DNA of 64,000 bases from Pandoraea anapnoica (GTDB lineage Bacteria; Pseudomonadota; Gammaproteobacteria; Burkholderiales; Burkholderiaceae), in contig NZ_CABPSP010000007.1 of the NCBI RefSeq assembly GCF_902459765.1, positions 186,001-250,000 of the forward strand, given 5' to 3'. The position numbers and the translations under genes were made by a program. A model generated the notes under the pieces. It was not told the DNA's origin. It worked only from the letters and a program-made list of their open reading frames with translations, and searched no databases. Numbering within the stretch: the stretch's first letter is position 1; each line of letters begins with the position of its first letter. Of the stretch, positions 22,627 to 31,292 are shown in pieces.

Positions 22627-24387
22627 ATGAGTCTCATTGAAGTCAAAGTGCCGGATATCGGCGCAGAGGGCGTAGACGTCATCGAAGTGATGATCAAGCC
22701 CGGCGACAAGATTGCCAAGGATGCGTCGTTGATCACGCTCGAATCCGACAAGGCTTCCATGGAAGTGCCGTCCGAAGTAGCGGGCACGGTCAAGGAAGTG
22801 AAGATCAAAGTGGGCGATAAGGCCAGCGAAGGGACGTTGATCGCTATTGTGGAGGCGGAAGATGCGGGCGCCGCCAAGGCTGCCGCGCCTGCCGCAGCGC
22901 CGGCACCTGCAGCGGCACCTGCTGCTGCAGCGAGCGCACCGGCCCCGGTTGCTGCCAAGCACAGCGGCAGCGCCGACATCGAATGTGAAGTGCTCGTGCT
23001 GGGCGCAGGACCGGGCGGATACTCGGCTGCATTCCGCAGCGCGGACCTCGGGCGCAAGACGGTGCTCGTCGAACGCTACGCAACGCTCGGTGGTGTCTGC
23101 CTGAACGTGGGTTGCATTCCGTCGAAGGCCCTGCTGCACACGGCAGCCGTGCTTGAAGAGGCGCAGTCGCTGGGCCACCACGGCATTTCGTTCGCCAAGC
23201 CCGAAGTCGATCTCGACAAGCTGCGCGCATACAAGGAAAGCGTCGTTGGCAAGCTGACCGGTGGCTTGGCTGGTATGGCTAAGATGCGTAAGGTCGAAGT
23301 CGTGACTGGCGTCGGTGCGTTCCTCGATGCGAATCACGTCGAAGTCGTCGACAAGGACGGCAAGAAGACGGTCGTGAAATTCGCGCAGGCTATCATCGCG
23401 GCAGGCTCGCAAGCCGTGAAGCTGCCATTCCTGCCGGAAGATCCTCGTATCGTCGATTCGACCGGCGCGCTTGAACTGCGCCAGATTCCGAAGAAGATGC
23501 TGGTGATTGGTGGCGGCATCATCGGTCTGGAAATGGCCACGGTCTACAGCGCGCTGGGCGCGGAGATCGACGTCGTCGAAATGCTCGACGGTCTGATGCA
23601 GGGCGCTGACCGCGATCTGGTCAAGGTCTGGCAAAAGATGAACGACAAGCGTTTTGGTCGCGTCATGCTCAAGACCAAGACGGTGGGCGCGGAAGCCAAG
23701 GCCGACGGCATCTACGTGAAGTTCGAAGGAGAAGCTGCACCGGCAGAGCCGCAGCGTTACGACCTCGTGCTGGTGGCCGTGGGCCGTAGCCCGAACGGCA
23801 AGAAGATCAGCGCCGAGAAGGCCGGTGTGGTGGTGGGTGATCGCGGGTTCATCTCGGTGGACAAGCAGATGCGCACCAATGTGCCGAACATCTTCGCGAT
23901 CGGCGACATCGTCGGTCAGCCGATGCTGGCGCACAAGGCGGTGCATGAGGCGCACGTCGCGGCTGAAGCCGCGAACGGTGAGAAGGCTTACTTCGACGCG
24001 ATCCAGATCCCGTCGGTCGCTTACACCGATCCGGAAGTGGCTTGGGCCGGTAAGACGGAAGATCAGCTCAAGGCGGAAGGCGTCAAGTTCGGCAAGGCCG
24101 TGTTCCCGTGGGCCGCATCGGGCCGCGCGATTGCAAACGGTCGCGACGAAGGTTTCACCAAGTTGCTGTTTGACGAAGAGACGCACCGAATTCTCGGCGG
24201 CGCTATCGTCGGCACGCATGCGGGTGACCTGATCGGCGAACTTTGCCTGGCTGTCGAAATGGGCGCGGACGCTGTTGATATCGGCAAGACCATTCATCCG
24301 CACCCGACGTTGGCTGAGTCGGTCGGTATGGCCGCTGAAATCTACGAAGGCGTTTGCACCGACGTTCCGCCGCCGCGCAAAAAGTAA
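22627..24387 (+). CDS. lpdA: Dihydrolipoyl dehydrogenase with N-terminal lipoyl domain (E3)
   Basis: A 586-residue E3 subunit that reoxidises lipoamide with NAD. An N-terminal lipoyl domain with [12 protein letters not shown] and an Ala/Pro linker (about residues 1-115) is fused to the flavoprotein. The core shows the FAD motif [14 protein letters not shown], the redox disulphide [13 protein letters not shown], the NAD motif [17 protein letters not shown] and the C-terminal catalytic HPHPTLAES. The lipoyl fusion is known for this lineage. It closes the pdh operon, followed by a strong terminator. Confidence 0.97.
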   Translation: MSLIEVKVPDIGAEGVDVIEVMIKPGDKIAKDASLITLESDKASMEVPSEVAGTVKEVKIKVGDKASEGTLIAIVEAEDAGAAKAAAPAAAPAPAAAPAAAASAPAPVAAKHSGSADIECEVLVLGAGPGGYSAAFRSADLGRKTVLVERYATLGGVCLNVGCIPSKALLHTAAVLEEAQSLGHHGISFAKPEVDLDKLRAYKESVVGKLTGGLAGMAKMRKVEVVTGVGAFLDANHVEVVDKDGKKTVVKFAQAIIAAGSQAVKLPFLPEDPRIVDSTGALELRQIPKKMLVIGGGIIGLEMATVYSALGAEIDVVEMLDGLMQGADRDLVKVWQKMNDKRFGRVMLKTKTVGAEAKADGIYVKFEGEAAPAEPQRYDLVLVAVGRSPNGKKISAEKAGVVVGDRGFISVDKQMRTNVPNIFAIGDIVGQPMLAHKAVHEAHVAAEAANGEKAYFDAIQIPSVAYTDPEVAWAGKTEDQLKAEGVKFGKAVFPWAASGRAIANGRDEGFTKLLFDEETHRILGGAIVGTHAGDLIGELCLAVEMGADAVDIGKTIHPHPTLAESVGMAAEIYEGVCTDVPPPRKK

Positions 24388-24429
24388 GACTGCGCATTCG
24401 GCATCCTGCGCACGCGAGCGCGCAGGAAC

Positions 24430-24466
24430 AAAAAACCGCCACTCCCTGGGGAGTGGCGGTTTTTTA
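24430..24466 (+). terminator. Rho-independent terminator of the pdh operon
   Basis: ACCGCCACTCCC pairs with GGGAGTGGCGGT around a TG loop, flanked by A and T tracts (TTTTTT downstream). It lies about 45 bp after lpdA. Confidence 0.9.
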
Positions 24467-24521
24467 TTGGGTGTCACAAGTGGGGGGGCGTGCCTCTTGC
24501 TATCGCGAATGCGGCGACACA

Positions 24522-24550
24522 AAAAGAAAACCCGGCTCAAGGCCGGGTTC
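24522..24550 (-). terminator. Terminator of the phasin gene
   Basis: Read on the minus strand, AACCCGGCC-TTGA-GCCGGGTT is followed by TTCTTTTTG. It lies about 105 bp beyond the phasin stop. Confidence 0.7.
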
Positions 24551-24654
24551 GAAAGGTACCTGCGGTACCGAGGAGACAACTGGGTGTCGCTACGACTTGG
24601 GGTGCAGCGACAAACGGTTGGCGTCCCGGATAACGACTGGCAGGACGCTATCGA

Positions 24655-25215
24655 TTACTTCTTGGCGGTGGCAGCACGCGAAGCCTGAGCCGCAGCCTTC
24701 GAGGCGACGTTCGTCGCAGCAGCGAAGTTCGTCTCAGCGATTTCGACGGCTTGCTTGGTGGCCTTCTGGACGCTGTCGAACGCGCTGTTGGCAGCGGACA
24801 GGGCCGACTTGGCCAGTGCAACGGCGGACTCCGAACCGGCCGGGGCGTTCTTGGCCAGGTTGTCGAACAGCGCTTGCACGTTCTGCGAGCCTTCGGCCAG
24901 TTGGGCTTCAGCCACCTTGGTCACTTCGGCTTGCGTCGACGAAGCGATTTCATACAGGTGACGGCCATACGCGAGTGCCTTTTCGGCAGCCGGCTGAACC
25001 AGGTTAGCTTGCAGGGCGAGCAACTCTTGCGCGTCCTTCACAGCGAAAGCCTTTTGTGCGGTCGATGCGGACTCGGCCAGCGATGCCTTCACGGCTTGCA
25101 GGTTCAGTTCGACCAGCTTTTCAACGCCTTCGAAGGCCTTGTTGGTCAGACCGAACAGGGTTTCCAGATTGGCTTTGTGTGCGGCGGCGAGTTGCTCGGG
25201 GGTCAGAAACGACAT
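24655..25215 (-). CDS. phaP: Phasin family protein (PHA granule surface)
   Basis: A 186-residue protein, Ala/Glu/Lys rich and almost wholly helical. The N-terminus [37 protein letters not shown] is characteristic of the betaproteobacterial phasin family, and the C-terminus is basic (ASRAATAKK). Phasins coat polyhydroxyalkanoate granules. The promoter region carries two identical-type palindromes around a strong sigma-70 promoter, consistent with PhaR-like repression. The gene has its own terminator and stands alone. AGGAGAACGCC precedes the ATG. Confidence 0.9.
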   Translation of the reverse strand: MSFLTPEQLAAAHKANLETLFGLTNKAFEGVEKLVELNLQAVKASLAESASTAQKAFAVKDAQELLALQANLVQPAAEKALAYGRHLYEIASSTQAEVTKVAEAQLAEGSQNVQALFDNLAKNAPAGSESAVALAKSALSAANSAFDSVQKATKQAVEIAETNFAAATNVASKAAAQASRAATAKK

Positions 25216-25331
25216 GGCGTTCTCCTATGGTGTCATACACAACATATCGACCCACTCCGTGTTCGCTCGTTGGTTCTCACCTTATCCCGGTGAAAACACG
25301 GTTGGGGCCTTCTCAGTAAGTGCGATCTCTT

Positions 25332-25401
25332 TTGTGCATCGCACAATTGCAAGTTTAGAGATATTTTTGTGACTGTCAAGTCATTTTTGTGCATTGCACA
25401 A
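25332..25401 (-). promoter_or_regulatory. Phasin promoter flanked by two TTGTGCATNGCACAA operators
   Basis: On the minus strand a -35 TTGACA (25374-25379) and -10 TAAACT (25352-25357) are 16 bp apart. A 15-bp palindrome TTGTGCATTGCACAA (25387-25401) lies just upstream of the -35, and TTGTGCATCGCACAA (25332-25346) lies at the predicted transcript start. Their centres are 55 bp apart. The layout suggests repression by a protein such as PhaR binding both sites; the identity of the repressor is inference. Confidence 0.7.
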
Positions 25402-25720
25402 ATTCAACAAAAGCTTACAAAATCAGCGACTTGGGATCCCGTAACGGATTGATGACACCGCGTTGCGGCGAGCAATCGTTAAGACGCAAATCCTGTCGTG
25501 GTGCGGCTTTGCACCGTATGCGGCATCGGATTTTGCACCACTTTGGCGCCCCGACGGACCCCGGCGGCCGATGGTACTATCGATTCGTTTCGGCACTGGT
25601 GGAGCGGTCACGTGTGTCTGGCATGCCTGCGTTTGGAGGAATGCCTCGCGACTACCGTTCTCCAGTGCCGCTGTCATTCAACGCTTTTTTCGCGCGCCGT
25701 TCCGTCGGCCTCTCGCATCG
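25402..25720. other. Intergenic sequence upstream of the deacetylase-like gene
   Basis: The downstream reading frame stays open back to 25463, but the translated upstream part shows no deacetylase-like sequence. No RNA, terminator or separate gene was recognised. The promoter of the deacetylase-like gene should lie here. Confidence 0.35.
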
Positions 25721-26662
25721 ATGCAAGCGTTTTACAGCGATCACTTCGTTCTGCCGCTTCCCCCTGGACATCGTTTCCCGATGGAAAAGTACGCACGGCT
25801 GCGCGAACGCGTCGCCGGTGAACTGCCGCACGTCGAATTGACGGAGGCGCTGCCCGCAGATGACGTGATGCTCGGGCGAGTGCACTCGCGGGAGTACGTC
25901 GAGCGCGTAAGTGCAGGCGAGTTGGATCCGAAAGAGCAGCGCAGTATCGGGTTTCCATGGTCGCCGCAGATGGTCGAGCGCTCGCGACGCTCGGCCGGTG
26001 CGACGGTGGCAGCGTGCCGCGCAGCGCTTACCGACGGCGTGGCGGCCAATCTGGCCGGTGGTACGCACCACGCCTACGCCGATCGTGGGGAGGGCTTCTG
26101 CGTCTTCAATGACGCCGCCGTTGCGGCGCGAACGATGCAAGCCGAGCTGGGGCCGGGGACACGTGTGGCGATCATCGATCTCGACGTGCATCAGGGCAAC
26201 GGCACCGCAGCCATTTTCGAGCACGATCCGAGCGTCTTCACGCTCTCGCTGCATGGCGAACATAATTACCCGTTTCATAAGGCGACCGGCGACCTCGACG
26301 TGGCGTTGCCTGACGGTTGCGGCGACGACGAATATCTCGTCGCGCTCGGTCATGCGCTGACGGATCTGTTCGCGCAATTTACGCCAACGCTCGTCATTTA
26401 CCTTGCTGGCGCCGATCCGCTGGAAAACGACAGGCTCGGCCGTCTCTCACTGACGCACGATGGTCTGCTCGCGCGTGACCACCGTGTGCTGAGCGCCTGC
26501 GTCGAGCGCGGGTTGCCGGTAGCGATTGCGATGGCGGGCGGGTACGGTCGCGATATCGACCAGACGGTTGCCGCGCATTTCGCCTCGATTCGTCTTGCCA
26601 GTCGGTTCCATCGGGCCGTTCGCGGCAGATTTCACGCAAGCGCTGGCGGTGTTCTCGTATGA
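25721..26662 (+). CDS. Histone deacetylase family hydrolase (acetylpolyamine amidohydrolase-like)
   Basis: A 313-residue zinc amidohydrolase. Class signatures in order: HSREYV near residue 52, the GGTHHAYADRGEGFCVFND block with the catalytic His pair, DLDVHQGNGT with zinc-binding Asp and His, LAGADPLENDRLGRLSLT with another metal-ligand Asp, and the GGYGRD C-terminal glycine motif. The ATG at 25721 (MQAFYSDHF) is chosen because upstream codons look random. Bacterial members remove acyl groups from small amines or other substrates; the substrate here is unknown. Its stop overlaps the next start by four bases. Confidence 0.9.
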   Translation: MQAFYSDHFVLPLPPGHRFPMEKYARLRERVAGELPHVELTEALPADDVMLGRVHSREYVERVSAGELDPKEQRSIGFPWSPQMVERSRRSAGATVAACRAALTDGVAANLAGGTHHAYADRGEGFCVFNDAAVAARTMQAELGPGTRVAIIDLDVHQGNGTAAIFEHDPSVFTLSLHGEHNYPFHKATGDLDVALPDGCGDDEYLVALGHALTDLFAQFTPTLVIYLAGADPLENDRLGRLSLTHDGLLARDHRVLSACVERGLPVAIAMAGGYGRDIDQTVAAHFASIRLASRFHRAVRGRFHASAGGVLV

Positions 26663-27717
26663 GCGAGCATCGAACGGCCCCGCCTGCGCAGTCCCCGTCG
26701 GCCACTTCAGCATCGAGTTCAGCGCGCGCACCAATGGCATCGACCGGTTCGGTCACGGCGATCTGGAGCGCGACCATGCCGTGGTGGTTCGTGTTGATCT
26801 GGAGTACCGGGTTCGTCGTGGCGAAGTACGGCATGCCGAACGCCGAACCGCTGACGTTCCTCGCGTGGCGCTTCGGCTTTACATTGGTCGTTATGTTGCC
26901 GATTGCGCTGCTGACGCGGACCCCGTGGCCGATGCGTCCGGTCGCGACAGAGGGTGACGTAACGCGCGCGTCTGCGACGACTGCGATTCACCGCCAACGT
27001 ATCGACTGGCCGCTGCTTGCACACCTGGCCGTCTCCGGCATCCTGATTCAGGCGGTGTACCTCGGCGGCGTCTGGGCGGCGATCAAACAAGGGGCACCGG
27101 CAGGATTGGCCGCGCTGGTCGTCGGCATTCAGCCACTCCTGACGGCGATCTTCGCGCGCGTTGTCGGCGAGCCGGTGTCGCGTCGCCAGTGGCTGGGGCT
27201 GCTTTGCGGCTTTATCGGCGTCGGCCTGGTGGTGGCGAACAAGGTGGGCGTTCGCGGCGTCGGCACTGGTGCCGTGCTGCTGTGCGTGCTGAGCCTGTTC
27301 GCGATTACGGCGGGCACGCTCTACCAGAAGCGTTTCTGTGCGCATTTCGATTTACGTGTGGGCACCGTCGTGCAGTTCGGTGCGGCCTTCGTGGTGACGC
27401 TGCCCGCCGCATGGGCGCTGGAGACTATGCAGGTGCGGTGGAATCTCGAGATGATCGGGGCGCTCGCCTGGTCGGTGCTGGCGCTGTCCATCGGTGCGAT
27501 TTCACTGCTTTTTCTGCTGATCCGTCACGGCGCGGCGACCAAGGTCTCCAGCCTGATGTATCTGACGCCGCCGACCACTGCCGTCATGGCGTGGCTGTTG
27601 TTCGGCGAGACCCTCTCGCCACTGAGCGCTGCCGGTATGGTCGTCGCAGCCCTCGGCGTCGCGCTCGTCATCGAACGGCGGGCGACGACATCCGCAGCGA
27701 CGTCGTCAGGGACGTGA
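26659..27717 (+). CDS. EamA/DMT-family transporter
   Basis: A 352-residue inner-membrane protein with about ten hydrophobic helices arranged as two EamA repeats. A Ser/Ala/Pro-rich N-terminal tail of about 30 residues precedes MPWWFVLIWSTGFVVAKYGMP, a typical first helix. GAPAGLAALVVGIQPLLTAIFA and SLMYLTPPTTAVMAWLLFGE are the conserved ends of each half. ATGA overlap with the deacetylase-like gene suggests the two are co-expressed and may handle related compounds. Substrate unknown. Confidence 0.9.
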   Translation: MSEHRTAPPAQSPSATSASSSARAPMASTGSVTAIWSATMPWWFVLIWSTGFVVAKYGMPNAEPLTFLAWRFGFTLVVMLPIALLTRTPWPMRPVATEGDVTRASATTAIHRQRIDWPLLAHLAVSGILIQAVYLGGVWAAIKQGAPAGLAALVVGIQPLLTAIFARVVGEPVSRRQWLGLLCGFIGVGLVVANKVGVRGVGTGAVLLCVLSLFAITAGTLYQKRFCAHFDLRVGTVVQFGAAFVVTLPAAWALETMQVRWNLEMIGALAWSVLALSIGAISLLFLLIRHGAATKVSSLMYLTPPTTAVMAWLLFGETLSPLSAAGMVVAALGVALVIERRATTSAATSSGT

Positions 27718-27805
27718 GCCTCGTGCGCGACATCCACTTTGCACGCCTTGTTCAGTCCGGGCAGGGCGTTGCCTTCCATTCACAGTTTGTTGCGAGCGTA
27801 TTGCT

Positions 27806-28597
27806 ATGAAGCATCACTCTGCATTCCCGCATGGTGCCCCGGCCACGACCTCGACATCGACGCAAGTGGCTGGGGAAAGTACGCATCCCTCGTCTGTCAA
27901 CGAGAACACCGCGCTGCGCGTGAAATATGTTGACGAGGCGATTCGTAGTCGACGTTCGATCCGAGCCTATTTGCCGACGCCGGTGCCGCAAGCCACTATC
28001 GCGGACATCCTGTCGGTAGCATCGCGAGCGCCCTCCGGCAGCAACATCCAACCGTGGCAAACGTATGTGCTTACCGGCCAGGCATTGAAACGACTGACGT
28101 CGCGTCTGCTGGATGCGTTCAACGATCCGGCGCAGCGATTGATACATCAGGAGGAGTACGCGTACTACCCGCGTGAATGGACCGAGCCGTATCAGGCGAG
28201 GCGTCGCAAGGTGGGCTGGGATCTGTACGGCTTGCTGGGCATCGGTCGCGCCGACAAGGCACGCATGCATGGTCAGCACGCCCGCAACTTCACCTTTTTC
28301 GACGCGCCGGTCGGGTTGCTCTTCACGATCGACCGGCATCTGGAGCAGGGGAGTTGGCTGGATTACGGCATGTTCCTGCAAAGCGTGATGGTCGCGGCGC
28401 GGGCACGGGGTCTGGACACTTGTCCGCAGGCGGCATTTGCCACGTTTCATCAAGTAATTGCTGCGGAACTGCATCTGCCAGAGACTCGAATGGTCGTGTG
28501 TGGCATGGCGATGGGCTATGCGGACCCTGCTGCCGTGGAAAACGGTCTCGTCACCGAACGCGCGCCGCTCGACGAGTGGGCGCACTTTTTGACCTAA
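27806..28597 (+). CDS. Nitroreductase family flavoprotein
   Basis: A 263-residue FMN-dependent oxidoreductase. The N-terminal SRRSIRAYLPTPVPQ and APSGSNIQPWQ motifs bind FMN phosphate and ring, and the C-terminal VVCGMAMGYADP is typical. An extension of about 40 residues rich in Ser and Thr precedes the domain. Members reduce nitroaromatics, quinones or flavins with NAD(P)H. It starts 88 bp after the EamA gene, so it could be in the same transcript. Confidence 0.9.
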   Translation: MKHHSAFPHGAPATTSTSTQVAGESTHPSSVNENTALRVKYVDEAIRSRRSIRAYLPTPVPQATIADILSVASRAPSGSNIQPWQTYVLTGQALKRLTSRLLDAFNDPAQRLIHQEEYAYYPREWTEPYQARRRKVGWDLYGLLGIGRADKARMHGQHARNFTFFDAPVGLLFTIDRHLEQGSWLDYGMFLQSVMVAARARGLDTCPQAAFATFHQVIAAELHLPETRMVVCGMAMGYADPAAVENGLVTERAPLDEWAHFLT

Positions 28598-28785
28598 CGT
28601 ATATCAAGAGGTTGGCGTAATTTGGCAAAATTTGGCGAATGTGTAATTTGGCGCGTTGCGGTGCACAAAACTGCCAGATGCCGGTTTAAGTATTTCAGCT
28701 AAGTCGTTCATATTGCTTATTTTTTCGGAAGTTACTAAACTTCTCCCAAACTCGTTGCCTGCCAACCCTACGCTACCCCCAATCT

Positions 28786-30054
28786 ATGTACGCGATCACC
28801 ACCCTTGCGCGTCTGTGCCGCTCCCGTCTCTGGGGTGCTGCCGTCGTGGCGATCTCGCTCGCCGCCGGTGCCCCGGCAGTCGTTCACGCCGCCGGTAAGA
28901 CGAGCGAATGCTCGCCGAAGACGGCCAAGACTGCCGCTCAGAAACGCGCGTGCGCGAATCCCAAGGCGACGAAAGCCGTCGCCACGTCCAAAGCCGGCGC
29001 CAAACGCGCTGCCGCCACACCTGCCGCTCGTGAAACGAAGAGCGCCAAGGCTGGCGGCAAAGCCCGCAAGCTCGCTGCCGTCGAGGATGACGGACCCGCA
29101 GCGAAGAAGGTCGCCGTCAAACGCGTCGTCTACAAGAACGGCAAGCGCCGTGTAGTGACGTCGTATCGCACCGTCAACTTTGCACCGCAAGCCCCGGAGC
29201 GTCTCTCGACGGGGCGTGCTTTCGGTCTGCATGAAACGCCGGACGCGCTCGCGCTGCGTTCCTCCGTCGCCTACGTGGTTGACGAGCGCACCGGCGAATC
29301 GCTGTTCGACAAGAACTCGCAAGCCGTGCTGCCGATCGCCTCGATCTCGAAGCTGATGACGGCGATGGTGTCGCTCGACGCCGGCGTGCCGATGACCGAC
29401 GTCATGGAAGTGACCGACGAAGATCGCGACTACGAGAAGGGCACGGGTTCGCGCCTGTCGGTGGGCTCGCGACTGTCGCGCGAAGACATGCTGCACATTG
29501 CGCTGATGTCGTCGGAGAACCGTGCGGCGGCAGCGTTGTCGCGCTACTTCCCGGGCGGCCGCCCGGCGTTCCTCGCTGCGATGAACGCCAAGGCGAAGCA
29601 ACTGGGCATGAACGACACGCACTTCAACGATCCGACGGGTCTGTCGAGCCAGAACGTGTCGAGCGCACGTGACCTCGTGAAGATGGTCAAGGCGGCTTAT
29701 CAGTATCCGATGATTCGTCGATTCTCGACGGATAGCAATTACGACGTGAACACCGGTCGTCGCGAACTGCACTACGTAAGCACGAACCACCTGATCGGTC
29801 ATTCGGGCTGGGAGATCGGCCTGCAGAAGACGGGTTATATCAACGAAGCAGGCCAGTGCCTCGTGATGCAAGCCAACGTCGAAGGTCGTCCGGTGATCAT
29901 GATTCTGCTGGACTCGACCGGCAAGTATTCACGCTTCGCCGACGCCACGCGTGTTCGCAAGTGGCTGTTGGAAGGCGGCGGCGCTACGCCGCAACGTACG
30001 GCCGGTACCACGCCGACGGCGCAAGTGGCGACCAATAACGGACACGCGCTGTAA
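28786..30054 (+). CDS. pbpG: D-alanyl-D-alanine endopeptidase (PBP7-like)
   Basis: A 422-residue secreted serine peptidase (S11 family) that cleaves D-Ala-meso-DAP crosslinks in peptidoglycan. A signal peptide (SRLWGAAVVAISLAAGAPAVVHA) is followed by an unusual cationic Ala/Lys/Thr-rich segment of about 80 residues. The catalytic domain has SISK (Ser nucleophile), SSEN and KTG motifs in the expected order. The region before the gene, 28598-28785, is AT-rich and repeats AATTTGGC. It ends before a strong terminator. Confidence 0.93.
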   Translation: MYAITTLARLCRSRLWGAAVVAISLAAGAPAVVHAAGKTSECSPKTAKTAAQKRACANPKATKAVATSKAGAKRAAATPAARETKSAKAGGKARKLAAVEDDGPAAKKVAVKRVVYKNGKRRVVTSYRTVNFAPQAPERLSTGRAFGLHETPDALALRSSVAYVVDERTGESLFDKNSQAVLPIASISKLMTAMVSLDAGVPMTDVMEVTDEDRDYEKGTGSRLSVGSRLSREDMLHIALMSSENRAAAALSRYFPGGRPAFLAAMNAKAKQLGMNDTHFNDPTGLSSQNVSSARDLVKMVKAAYQYPMIRRFSTDSNYDVNTGRRELHYVSTNHLIGHSGWEIGLQKTGYINEAGQCLVMQANVEGRPVIMILLDSTGKYSRFADATRVRKWLLEGGGATPQRTAGTTPTAQVATNNGHAL

Positions 30055-30079
30055 TTCGCATTACGGTGCAGATGTAAAA

Positions 30080-30112
30080 GAAAGGCGCTCCCTCGGGAGC
30101 GCCTTTTGTTTT
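30080..30112 (+). terminator. Rho-independent terminator after pbpG
   Basis: AAGGCGCTCC pairs with GGGAGCGCCTT around CTC, followed by TTGTTTTG. It lies about 25 bp beyond the stop. Confidence 0.88.
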
Positions 30113-30174
30113 GTGCGACGGGATGAGCGTTGGTGTGGGGCGCAAGAGTATCGCGCCCTACACGCCATGGCGAA

Positions 30175-31002
30175 TCACTCTGCCGTGGCGACCTGCGACA
30201 TGCCGCCACCCATATCCGGGTTCGGCGCATGAAAGCCGAGCGACGACGAGATTTGCAGCGCCGTCTCGTTCAGATTCGCCAGCCAGGCGTCTTGCAGGCG
30301 ATCGGCCGGGGCGGAGAGCGAGAGGCCTGCCACGAGCTTGCCGCTGTCGTCATAGATCCCGGCAGCGATGCATCGCACCCCTAACTCAAGCTCTTCATTG
30401 TCGCGCGCATAGCCTGACTTGCGTACGTGCGTCAGCTCACGTTCGAGTTTTTGCAAATCGGTGATGCTATTGCGCGTGTGGCCCGAGAGTCCGGTGCGCG
30501 TGGCATAGGCGCGCACGCGCGATGCTTCGTCGGCAGCCAGGAACAGCTTGCCGACCGACGTCAGGTGCAGCGGCGCGTGACCACCGATGGCGCGAACCAC
30601 CTGCATGCCGGAACGCTCGCTGTAAGCGCGTTCGATATAAACGATTTCGTCGCCCTGACGGACCGACAGGTTGACGGTCTGTCCGGTGATGCGGTGTAGG
30701 CCGCGCATGGGCGTGAGCGCAGCGTCACGCACCGACAGGCGCGCTTTGACCAGATTGCCGAGTTCCAGCAAACGCATGCCGAGACGGTAAGTGCCGGGAT
30801 CACAGCGGTCGACGAAGCGGCACGCCACCATGTCGTTCAGAATGCGGTGCGCGGTCGACGGATGAAGTTCGGTGGCTTGCGCCAACTCTTTGAGACTCAC
30901 GGGATCGGCATGTCCGGCAAGGGCGTCGAGCAAACGCATCATGCGCTCGATCACCTGAATGGACGTGCGCGACTCCGCGCCTTGACTGGTGTCGTCTTTC
31001 AT
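30175..31002 (-). CDS. IclR-family transcriptional regulator
   Basis: A 275-residue regulator. The N-terminal winged helix (VIERMMRLLDALAGHADPVSLKELAQATELHPSTAHRILNDM) is typical IclR, followed by the effector domain (ALTPMRGLHRITGQTVNLSVRQGDEIVYIER...GKLFLA). The ATG at 31002 is chosen; the frame extends to 31218 without matching the family. No adjacent catabolic operon is present, although lutAB is within 1.8 kb. IclR proteins usually respond to small carbon compounds; the ligand is unknown. Confidence 0.92.
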   Translation of the reverse strand: MKDDTSQGAESRTSIQVIERMMRLLDALAGHADPVSLKELAQATELHPSTAHRILNDMVACRFVDRCDPGTYRLGMRLLELGNLVKARLSVRDAALTPMRGLHRITGQTVNLSVRQGDEIVYIERAYSERSGMQVVRAIGGHAPLHLTSVGKLFLAADEASRVRAYATRTGLSGHTRNSITDLQKLERELTHVRKSGYARDNEELELGVRCIAAGIYDDSGKLVAGLSLSAPADRLQDAWLANLNETALQISSSLGFHAPNPDMGGGMSQVATAE

Positions 31003-31292
31003 GAGGTAGGGCCGGGTTTCGTATAGCGTCGATTCTATATCATATGGTGAAAAATTCGCAGGTTTCGGGTAGACGATTCCTGCAAATAGTCGGTGCATCA
31101 ATCCTGATTTTGCACACGATTTGCAGGACATCACGACGCCATCGACCGATTTAAGTGGCGAGTAGCGTTCATTCGGTGCCAGAAATCTAAAGTGAACTGC
31201 CGATCGCCTCACTACCATGCACTTCAGTTCAGCAACGATGTGGAGCCCTATGTCGCATTGGGGACGTCGACATCAGCAAAGTGAGGGGAGGT

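Noticed and set aside
22564-24579. 671-codon open frame on the minus strand
   Set aside because: It lies opposite lpdA, which is unmistakable; the antisense protein has no recognisable domain.
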